The position numbers and the translations under genes were made by a program. The notes under the pieces are model-generated. The model made no database searches. It saw only the letters and a list, made by a program, of their open reading frames with translations, and had not been told where the DNA came from. DNA of 11,646 nt from Candidatus Aminicenantota bacterium (GTDB taxonomy: Bacteria; Acidobacteriota; Aminicenantia; Aminicenantales; Aminicenantaceae). Shown piece by piece: positions 6,538-11,646 of this stretch. Position 1 is the stretch's first letter. Each line of letters begins with the position of its first letter. Location: contig DAOUYU010000039.1 in assembly GCA_030673995.1 (NCBI GenBank), forward strand, positions 1 through 11,646, written 5' to 3'.

Positions 6538-7695
6538 ATGAGCTCTTTTCTTGTTATGGGAGCGGGAAAGATGGGGATTGTCCTGGCTAAAGACCTTATT
6601 GAGGCCGATACCCAAAACACAGTCACTCTTGTTGATATAAGCTCAAAGCAGTTGAAAAAGGCAGAGAGTTTTATCCGAAGCGAAAGGCTCACTCCACTTC
6701 AAAGAGATATGGAGAATAAAAAACAGAGAGAAGGAATGTTTACCGGACATGATGTTGCTTTGTCAGCCCTTCTCCATAAACACAGCCTCATGGCTTTTGA
6801 AACGGCTGTTCATAAGAGTGTTCATTTAGTGGATTTAGTAGGGGAGAAGCCTCTGGAACGTCTTGGCTATGATGAGGAAGCCAGGAAGAAAGGAATAACT
6901 CTGATTTCCGGTTTGGGAGTCTCTCCCGGCATCACCAATATCTGTGTAGGGAGGGCAGTTCATCTGCTGGATGAAACAGATGACGCACTTATCTATGTCG
7001 GAGGAAATCCCGTTCATCCCAGACCTCCCTTGAATTACAGGATCGTGTATGCTGTGGAGAGTCTTCTCGATTTTTACGAGAGGATGGTTCCCATTCTTAA
7101 AGAGGGAAAGGTGAAAGAAGTTCAGTCCTTATCGGAGATTGAATCCATTTCTTTTCCTCCTTCTTTTCCAGAGATGGAATGTTTTTATACGGATGGTTTG
7201 AATTCCCTGCTTCATACAATGAAAGGAAAAATCAAGGATAAACTCTATGAAAAGACCATTCGTCATAAAGGCCATGCCATGGGTATTAAAATCCTGACGG
7301 AATGCGGCCTGTTTTCTCGTCGGCCCGTTCATCTGGGAGGCCAGCAAGTTATTCCCCGGGAAGTTATTGAGCTCGTTCTGGATTCAAAGATGAAACTTGG
7401 GAAAGAGAAAGATGTGACTTTGTTGAGGATAGTCGTCTCAGGAAAGAAATCCGGGAAGCCTGCAACCCATATCTTTGAAATGATAGACTTCTATGATGAA
7501 GAAAAAGGCTACACCTCTATGGCCAAAACGACAAGCTTTCCCGCTTCGATTGCAGCTCAGATGATAACGTCCGGCGAAATTACAAAGAGAGGGAGTCTCT
7601 TTCCCGAAGACGTCTTTCATGCCGAATTGTATCTGCCTTTCATGAAAGCATTAAAAGAGTGCGGTGTGGTTATAACGCATGAAGAGAGTCATTAA
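6538..7695 (+). CDS. Saccharopine dehydrogenase family protein, lysine 6-dehydrogenase-like
   Basis: A 385-residue cytoplasmic oxidoreductase. The N-terminal Rossmann domain shows VMGAGKMG (6-13) with the Gly-rich turn and an acidic Asp33 after the second strand, which suggests NAD rather than NADP. Then come LVDLVG (97-102), SGLGVSPGITNI (124-135), IYVGGNP (152-158), PRPPLNY (161-167) and KTIRHKGH (239-246). These blocks match in order the pattern I recall for Geobacillus lysine 6-dehydrogenase, which oxidises L-lysine to the semialdehyde that cyclises to piperideine-6-carboxylate. Length agrees with that family. Saccharopine-reductase-like or carboxynorspermidine-type activities are alternatives. 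No lysine-pathway genes flank it. Transcription may start from the adjacent mobile element end; a long hairpin follows the stop. Confidence 0.75.
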   Translation: MSSFLVMGAGKMGIVLAKDLIEADTQNTVTLVDISSKQLKKAESFIRSERLTPLQRDMENKKQREGMFTGHDVALSALLHKHSLMAFETAVHKSVHLVDLVGEKPLERLGYDEEARKKGITLISGLGVSPGITNICVGRAVHLLDETDDALIYVGGNPVHPRPPLNYRIVYAVESLLDFYERMVPILKEGKVKEVQSLSEIESISFPPSFPEMECFYTDGLNSLLHTMKGKIKDKLYEKTIRHKGHAMGIKILTECGLFSRRPVHLGGQQVIPREVIELVLDSKMKLGKEKDVTLLRIVVSGKKSGKPATHIFEMIDFYDEEKGYTSMAKTTSFPASIAAQMITSGEITKRGSLFPEDVFHAELYLPFMKALKECGVVITHEESH

Positions 7696-7712
7696 GAGGG
7701 CACAGGTTAAAA

Positions 7713-7801
7713 AAAAGGGACATAAAAAAGGGGACAGTAAAAAAGGGGACAGGCTACTTTTTTCTTAAAAAGTTGCCTGTCCCCTTTTTTATGTCCTTTT
7801 T
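7713..7801. repeat. GGGGACAGGC-type inverted repeat with a duplicated left arm
   Basis: The right arm (7775-7801) can pair with either of two left-arm copies: the near one at 7739-7754 (16 perfect bp) or the far one at about 7714-7737, which matches the right side through ATAAAAAAGGGGACAG and on into the GGACAT flank with one mismatch. AAAAAAGGGGACAG is thus present twice in tandem on the left and once inverted on the right. Related GGGGACAGGC palindromes are, from memory, dispersed in several environmental bacterial genomes. Confidence 0.75.
7739..7790. terminator. Strong hairpin, likely bidirectional terminator
   Basis: AAAAAAGGGGACAGGC pairs with GCCTGTCCCCTTTTTT (16 bp). After one T-T mismatch the stem continues for seven more pairs to a four-base loop (7763-7766). 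With T runs on each strand after the GC core, it could stop transcripts from the dehydrogenase gene and from the convergent PilZ gene. Confidence 0.7.
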
Positions 7802-7834
7802 CTTTTTATAATGTCTTCTTTTTAATTAAATATT

Positions 7835-8176
7835 TTATTCTTTTATCTGGCCGGAAGCGATCCAATCGAAGATTTCCTTCTTGGCTTTTTCATCCATTTC
7901 TGTTATCTTCAGCCCTGCTTCCAAATTATCTTCCACAATTTTGATCCAGGTAACTTCTGCTGAGATCGAGGTGAATATATTTTTTTCTGGAAAGTAAACC
8001 TTTAGCTTTATATGAGAACCTTTTTTAATATTTAACTTAACATTTAACTTAAGTCCTGTTTCAGAGAGATTAAAGATCGATGCTCTTTTAACAATTTCAT
8101 TCTTGTCGTCAGATTTTATGAGTTCTGCAGGCAAAAGCCACTTAAATCGTGGATTCTTTCTTTTTTCCTCACTCAT
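7835..8176 (-). CDS. PilZ domain protein, probable c-di-GMP receptor
   Basis: A 113-residue single-domain protein. The N-terminal RKNPR (RxxxR, Arg6 and Arg10) and NLSETG (Asn36, Ser38, Gly41; the D/N-x-S-x-x-G motif) are the two signatures that wrap around a c-di-GMP dimer in PilZ domains. The strands that follow (IKLKVYFPE, ISAEVTWIKI, LEAGLKITEMD) fit the six-stranded PilZ barrel, and a short C-terminal helix closes it. It would act in the cytoplasm as an adaptor controlling motility, exopolysaccharide or another output; no partner is encoded nearby. I chose the ATG at 8176 because the family begins right before RxxxR and because the best promoter predicts a transcript start near 8194, downstream of the alternative GTG at 8197. 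No Shine-Dalgarno site is evident. Confidence 0.85.
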   Translation of the reverse strand: MSEEKRKNPRFKWLLPAELIKSDDKNEIVKRASIFNLSETGLKLNVKLNIKKGSHIKLKVYFPEKNIFTSISAEVTWIKIVEDNLEAGLKITEMDEKAKKEIFDWIASGQIKE

Positions 8177-8200
8177 TTTATTTTTTGAGCAAAGCACCCT

Positions 8201-8230
8201 ATAATATCTTTAATATAAACTTCTTCTCAA
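8201..8230 (-). promoter_or_regulatory. Putative promoter of the PilZ gene in a MITE-end-like sequence
   Basis: On the minus strand TTGAGA (8230-8225), an 18-base spacer and TATTAT (8206-8201). The -35 lies in CACTCATTGAGAAG (8236-8223), which matches 13 of 14 bases of the terminal repeat of the element at 6348-6494, in the same orientation and with the same spacer length as the dehydrogenase promoter. Confidence 0.45.
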
Positions 8231-8310
8231 TGAGTGCTTATAAAAATAGGAAAAAGCCACTCTATTTAATACTTATAAAGAGAGGAAGAGTCAATACTTT
8301 TTTCGAATAT

Positions 8311-8350
8311 GTCGTATTATGTCGTATTATGCCCTATTATGTCGTATGTT
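8311..8350 (+). repeat. Four tandem 10-bp repeats, GTCGTATTAT type
   Basis: Units one and two are identical (GTCGTATTAT), unit three is GCCCTATTAT, unit four GTCGTATGTT. The period equals one helical turn, so a protein bound at each copy would face the same side of the DNA. It lies in the divergent PilZ/MFS intergenic region. Confidence 0.7.
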
Positions 8351-8416
8351 TCCGGTCTGTTTAAGAACATCTCGGTTAAGTTTTTTCGATGATTAATGAT
8401 GTTAGAAAAATTTCCG

Positions 8417-8432
8417 CTTTCCGTTGAATTTT
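8417..8432 (+). repeat. Direct repeat, copy 1
   Basis: CTTTCCGTTGAATTTT, matching copy 2 at 8595-8610 at 15 of 16 bases. Looser similarity (AAATTT, TTCC) extends upstream of both copies. Confidence 0.6.
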
Positions 8433-8443
8433 ATTAAAAAAAG

Positions 8444-8471
8444 TTGATTTTTTTAGTGGATTTGCTATAAT
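8444..8471 (+). promoter_or_regulatory. Strong extended -10 promoter upstream of the MFS gene
   Basis: TTGATT (8444-8449), 16-base spacer, TGC followed by a perfect TATAAT (8466-8471). The expected start is near 8478. It is the best-scoring promoter by eye in the window. Confidence 0.7.
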
Positions 8472-8477
8472 GAAATA

Positions 8478-8580
8478 AAGCCTTGCTGTGCTGGCTGGGC
8501 AGGGTTCTAAAACCCTCCTTCATTATCCCCTTTTCGCTTATTTTCCCCATACCTAAGACAGCCAGCAGTCTATCTTCTGA
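8478..8580 (+). other. Structured leader or small RNA of unknown type
   Basis: Two nested helices are visible: an outer TGCTGGCTG (8489-8497) with CAGCCAGCA (8559-8567), nine perfect pairs, and an inner AGGGTT-CTAA-AACCCT hairpin (8501-8516). The segment between them is pyrimidine-rich and probably single-stranded. It does not match the consensus elements I know for preQ1, fluoride, SAM, glycine or ZTP riboswitches, 6S RNA or SRP RNA. There is no clear terminator, so it may be the 5' leader of the transporter mRNA. Confidence 0.4.
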
Positions 8581-8594
8581 AAATAAATTTTTCC

Positions 8595-8610
8595 CTTTAC
8601 GTTGAATTTT
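8595..8610 (+). repeat. Direct repeat, copy 2
   Basis: CTTTACGTTGAATTTT, partner of 8417-8432. The pair bounds the promoter and structured leader. Confidence 0.6.
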
Positions 8611-8658
8611 GCTTTTAATACACTACTTAGTTTGATTAGCATTACTTTTCTTAAGAAA

Positions 8659-9825
8659 ATGGACAGAACAGAAAATATGAAAACAATGTGGAATAAGCAT
8701 TTCCTTGTAGCGCTGTTCGGCTATTTCTTTTTATTCATGAGCATTACGGTTTTTTTTCTGTTTCCTCTATTTCTGGAGCAGTTTAATCCTTCAAAGAGTC
8801 AGATTGGCTTGATTATGGGGATCCACAGTGTCACGGCCATTTTTATCCGCCCTTTTTTCGGACGAATGATTGATGTTAAGGGGCGGAGGAAAATATCTCT
8901 CTTCGGAATTGCATTTTTGATTGTTACGGTTCCCTTTTTTCACTTTATCGGTGATGCGGGCCTCTTCCCGGTCTTTTTGAGGGCACTGACAGGAATCGGA
9001 TGGGGGATCAGCATGACAGCTACGATGACCATTTGCTCTGATTTAGCGCCTGTGGAAAGGTTAGCACATTCAATGGGAATCATCGGATTCGCCGGCATTC
9101 TTTCTAGTGCCCTAGGCCCTCTGCTTGCTGAGGAAGTCATCAAGAAATTTGGATTTGACGCTCTTTTTAACATGAGCCTGGCCTTTCTTCTAGCTTCATT
9201 TTTGTGCATGCTGTTGACAAAGGAAGTTGTTAGACCGGATAATTCGAGACAGCTCGATAAGTCAAAATCTCTTTTAAGCGTCTCCATATTTACAATTCTT
9301 TTTATATCTGTGATGCCCATAGTCCATGGAGCAGTCCGAGCGGCTGTTGTCTATTTCATAGTTCTATTCGGGAAATCCATTCCTCTTGAGAGAATAAGCC
9401 CTTTTTTTCTCAGCTTTTCATGTGCTGCTATTTTTACTCGGCTTTGGATTGGTGACTTATCTGATAGATATGGACGGAAGCAGGTTATCTTTCCAGCTGC
9501 ATGTGTAATCAGCACAAACCTGATTCTGATTTCTCAAGTTAAATCTTTATGGTTGTTTGTCTTGACCGGATTGATAGGTGGATTTGGCCAGGGGCTCATT
9601 TTTCCAGCTTTGAGCACCTATATTATTGATATAGTAGGTCGGAAAAATAAAGGATTGGCGATAAGTCTTTACCTTGCCTTTTTTGATGTCGGAATGGGTT
9701 TTGGTGCTACTTTTTTTGGCTGGATCTCAGACCTTTATGGTTACAGGATGATGTATATTTTTGCTGGCGTAATCCTCTTCCTCGTAGCTTTGATATTTAC
9801 CTGGAAAGCACCTGACCCCAGGTAA
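8659..9825 (+). CDS. Major facilitator superfamily transporter
   Basis: An inner-membrane transporter of 388 residues from the ATG at 8659, with about 12 hydrophobic segments, the standard MFS size. The loop after the second segment carries GRMIDVKGRRK, the MFS motif A (GxxxD-x-x-GRRK), and the matching loop in the second half reads GDLSDRYGRKQV. GLIGGFGQGLIFPAL lies in a late transmembrane helix. Motif A with these neighbours is typical of proton-coupled efflux or sugar-efflux proteins; the substrate cannot be named. No good Shine-Dalgarno precedes any start: the frame is open from TTG 8602, and ATG 8659 or 8677 both precede the first membrane segment. A strong promoter and a structured leader of about 180 bases precede it. 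Confidence 0.85.
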   Translation: MDRTENMKTMWNKHFLVALFGYFFLFMSITVFFLFPLFLEQFNPSKSQIGLIMGIHSVTAIFIRPFFGRMIDVKGRRKISLFGIAFLIVTVPFFHFIGDAGLFPVFLRALTGIGWGISMTATMTICSDLAPVERLAHSMGIIGFAGILSSALGPLLAEEVIKKFGFDALFNMSLAFLLASFLCMLLTKEVVRPDNSRQLDKSKSLLSVSIFTILFISVMPIVHGAVRAAVVYFIVLFGKSIPLERISPFFLSFSCAAIFTRLWIGDLSDRYGRKQVIFPAACVISTNLILISQVKSLWLFVLTGLIGGFGQGLIFPALSTYIIDIVGRKNKGLAISLYLAFFDVGMGFGATFFGWISDLYGYRMMYIFAGVILFLVALIFTWKAPDPR

Positions 9826-9834
9826 AGTATGGGC

Positions 9835-9985
9835 TCAAATCTTCAATCCTTCACTCGTTTGCAGAATATCCGTTGCGGGATTAATCTTATAGCCTTTATT
9901 TTTTATCTCAATTTCTATGGATTTGAATTTTTTATCTATTCTATAATTTGCTGGAGAAGGGACAAGTGTCTTAATTAAAGACGGG
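9835..9985 (-). other. Open frame tail downstream of the NIF3 gene, possible remnant
   Basis: Immediately after the NIF3 stop, the frame shifted by one base stays open and reads protein-like residues (SLIKTLVPSPANYRIDKKF onward, ending TSEGLKI). AGGAGG sits in the last two NIF3 sense codons, but no ATG, GTG or TTG follows at a useful distance. It may be the tail of a lost gene or chance. No terminator is evident in this convergent 160-base gap. Confidence 0.2.
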
Positions 9986-10942
9986 TTACCTCCTGATTCG
10001 TTCAAAGCCTGATGCGCTGACAAATTTTAGTTTTTCTTCTTTTTCCACTTCGTCAAACAGAAGGTTTAAACCCAGAACATCGCTTGAGATATGGCCGGCA
10101 ATGACAATATTCAGTTTGGCTTTCTTTGCATTTTCGAGGTGTTCCTCGCTGATATGCATACAGACGAGGGTGCTGACGCCGGTTGTAGCAAATTTTTCAA
10201 AAATCTCTTTTGAACCCTCTGTGCCACCTGTCATATCGACATAGATTTTGCCGCATTTGTTGTTCTCAGAACCGCTCACAATTTTAGGCGGAGACTGCAA
10301 TTTTGCCGACTTTTTATATTCGGGGATTTTTTTCAACATTTCCATCACATTCTTTAATTTATAGGGTTTTTCCTTCTCGAATCTTTTCTTCAGGTGATTC
10401 GTGACACAGTTATCTGCAGGAGTATGAATACACATCATCGGAATTCCCAAAGCCCTGGCAGCATCAACTGCCCTGGTGTGGTTAACAGGCATGAGCCTTC
10501 TTTCTACTTCACCGATTCTTTTTTCCATGAGTTGTTCGGCCACGCTGATGGTTACTCCATAATCGGCTAATAGATCTGCCTGGAGTTTCATAACCTCTGA
10601 TATCTGGGCGAGGGCATAGCCTTCGGGATGGTGGGCAATGATCAGATCGATTTTTTGATTTTTATCTTTGTTTAGCGTATGAGTTAACAGCACCTCTCCG
10701 ACTTCCATGTCGATTCCAACTATCACCTTTTTAATATCGGTGTTCAACTGTCCGTTCAAAACCCTTGTATCTGAAAAGGGATTAAACAGATGATCCTTGT
10801 CGTAATATTCAACCTCTTCTTTTTTAAGGTTTTTGTATTTTTCTTGTTCTTCCTTCAAGGTTTTTTTTATCTCTTGTTTTCCCCTCAGGTCATTATCAAT
10901 TCCTATCTCAATGGCTTTTTTGTATAATCTTTCAAGTTTCAT
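9986..10942 (-). CDS. NIF3-family (DUF34) dinuclear-metal protein
   Basis: A 318-residue cytoplasmic protein. A charged, probably helical N-terminus (1-48) precedes the core: VIVGIDMEVGEVL (73-85), IIAHHPEG with His104-His105 (the paired metal-binding histidines of the family), MPVNHTRAVDAARALGIPMMCIHTPAD (from residue 151) with His173 and Asp177, VDMTGGTEGSKEIF (235-248), and IAGHISSDVLG (281-291) with His284 and Asp288 in place of the usual His and Glu near the C-terminus. NIF3 proteins are widely conserved, form ring-shaped hexamers and bind two metals; their biochemical role remains uncertain, with GTP cyclohydrolase-like activity claimed for some. AAGGAG (10955-10950) sets the start eight bases away. 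It is transcribed divergently from the small barrel gene. Confidence 0.8.
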   Translation of the reverse strand: MKLERLYKKAIEIGIDNDLRGKQEIKKTLKEEQEKYKNLKKEEVEYYDKDHLFNPFSDTRVLNGQLNTDIKKVIVGIDMEVGEVLLTHTLNKDKNQKIDLIIAHHPEGYALAQISEVMKLQADLLADYGVTISVAEQLMEKRIGEVERRLMPVNHTRAVDAARALGIPMMCIHTPADNCVTNHLKKRFEKEKPYKLKNVMEMLKKIPEYKKSAKLQSPPKIVSGSENNKCGKIYVDMTGGTEGSKEIFEKFATTGVSTLVCMHISEEHLENAKKAKLNIVIAGHISSDVLGLNLLFDEVEKEEKLKFVSASGFERIRR

Positions 10943-10985
10943 TTTTATGCTCCTTTTAAACTGGAATAGTGAGTATGAGATATCT

Positions 10986-11014
10986 TATATAGTATTCATA
11001 ATTTAAAAAGTCAA
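10986..11014 (-). promoter_or_regulatory. Promoter of the NIF3-family gene
   Basis: On the minus strand TTGACT (11014-11009), exactly 17 bases, then TATATA (10991-10986). The predicted start near 10979 gives a leader of about 37 bases with a good ribosome site. Confidence 0.65.
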
Positions 11015-11035
11015 TGACATAGGATCACAGCTGCA

Positions 11036-11064
11036 TTGATTATTAAGCCTGATTTTATTATATA
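11036..11064 (+). promoter_or_regulatory. Promoter of the small barrel gene
   Basis: TTGATT (11036-11041), 17 bases, TATATA (11059-11064) within an alternating TA tract that makes the -10 position ambiguous. It lies back to back with the NIF3 promoter. A long leader of about 60 bases contains a second AAAAGGAGGT at 11072-11081 with no start codon after it. Confidence 0.5.
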
Positions 11065-11133
11065 TATATCCAAAAGGAGGTATTTTTTCGAAAATAAATT
11101 TTAGACCTATCATCCCTGAGAGGAGGAATATAA

Positions 11134-11586
11134 ATGAAGAGATCATTCGTTATTCTTATCTTCCTGGCCGTGGTTTTTCCCGGCTGTTTATCAGCTCAAA
11201 AAAAGGATTTTGGAGTGGGCGTGATATTGGGCGAACCGGCAGGTGTTAGCCTCAAGAAATGGCTTGGAGAAAAAACCGCGATAGACGGAGCTCTCGCCTG
11301 GTCGTTCGCTAAAAATGGCGCTTTCCATCTACATGCTGATTATCTGGTTCACGATTTCAACCTTATTCGGGTCAAGAAGGGCAAGCTTCCGTTCTATTAC
11401 GGCATAGGGGCCAGAATTAAAAACGATAAAGATATTACAGTTAGCGCACGACTTCCATTCGGAATAAGCTATCTTTTTGAGAAGGCGCCTATAGGTATTT
11501 TCTTTGAATTTGCTCTTTTGCTTGATATAATACCCGGCTCGGAAATCTGGTTTAACTCAGGTATTGGTTTCAGATATTATTTCTGA
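11134..11586 (+). CDS. Small outer-membrane beta-barrel protein
   Basis: A 150-residue protein beginning with a signal peptide (MKRSFVILIFLAVVF) that ends GCLSAQ; cleavage after SAQ is likelier than lipidation at Cys18. The mature part of about 128 residues alternates amphipathic strands and Gly turns (FGVGVILGEPAGVSLKKW, FHLHADYLVHDF, YYGIGARI, RLPFGISYLF, IWFNSGIGFRYYF) and ends in Tyr-Tyr-Phe, a typical BAM-recognised C-terminus. It is too small for a pore-forming barrel and fits eight strands. The pattern recalls the BAPKO_0422-like uncharacterised outer-membrane family (memory). AGGAGG seven bases before the ATG sets the start. Role unknown. Confidence 0.75.
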   Translation: MKRSFVILIFLAVVFPGCLSAQKKDFGVGVILGEPAGVSLKKWLGEKTAIDGALAWSFAKNGAFHLHADYLVHDFNLIRVKKGKLPFYYGIGARIKNDKDITVSARLPFGISYLFEKAPIGIFFEFALLLDIIPGSEIWFNSGIGFRYYF

Positions 11587-11646
11587 AAAAATTGGACCGC
11601 CATCTTTTTTCAAAAAGTTGATTTGTGTAGAAAAAGAAGGCAATTT

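Noticed and set aside
8221..8290. A possible complete degenerate second MITE upstream of the PilZ gene
   Set aside because: Only one end is convincing. The opposing segment near ACTTATAAAGAGAGG pairs poorly and the palindromic interior units are absent.
8311..8350. CRISPR array or iteron origin
   Set aside because: The 10-bp units are contiguous with no spacers, and there is no replication or cas gene nearby.
8501..8520. preQ1 riboswitch (GGGTTCTAAAACCC resembles its first hairpin)
   Set aside because: The required downstream A-rich tail with pseudoknot partner is missing and the hairpin loop is too short.
8602..8658. TTG start for the MFS transporter
   Set aside because: No ribosome site. 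The extra residues would add a stray hydrophobic stretch (FNTLLSLISITF) ahead of the normal first membrane segment, and the codons lie in the direct repeat.

Overview
The window reads as ordinary chromosome from an uncultured, roughly 40% GC, Gram-negative-type (diderm) bacterium. Three genes encode outer-membrane or LolA-like envelope proteins and two encode probable lipoproteins. The style of the first gene, the SH3-plus-barrel protein and the 491-residue lipoprotein recalls Candidatus Aminicenantes (OP8) and its Acidobacteriota relatives. That placement is a memory-based inference, not a result.

Layout. 1-624 holds the end of a LolA-like lipoprotein-sorting family protein. At 642-710 sits a tiny signal-peptide-like ORF whose end overlaps the likely promoter of tRNA-Leu(CAA) at 733-822. 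Just past the tRNA, on the minus strand, lies an open frame without a normal start (829-1041) that looks like the tail of a decayed gene. At 1105-3853 a probable two-gene operon encodes an exported PF00756-type esterase and an outer-membrane barrel carrying two bacterial SH3 domains. It meets a minus-strand alpha/beta hydrolase (3850-4611) with overlapping stop codons. 4832-6307 is an unrecognised lipoprotein.

The most interesting stretch is 6308-8658. A 147-bp MITE-like element (6348-6494) has perfect 20-bp terminal inverted repeats and two head-to-head palindromes. Its right end supplies a credible outward -35 box for a lysine 6-dehydrogenase/saccharopine dehydrogenase-like gene (6538-7695). 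A second, degenerate copy of the same element end supplies the matching -35 box in front of a PilZ-domain gene (7835-8176, minus). Between these convergent genes is a long GGGGACAGGC-type inverted repeat with a duplicated arm, which can act as a two-way terminator. The divergent PilZ/MFS intergenic region contains a 10-bp tandem repeat, a strong extended -10 promoter and a structured leader bounded by a direct repeat.

8659-9825 is an MFS transporter. 9986-10942 (minus) is a NIF3-family metal protein. 11134-11586 is a small outer-membrane barrel protein transcribed divergently from NIF3. I see no CRISPR array, rRNA, complete insertion sequence, phage gene or recognised defence system. The genes look like independent housekeeping, envelope and signalling units rather than one pathway.
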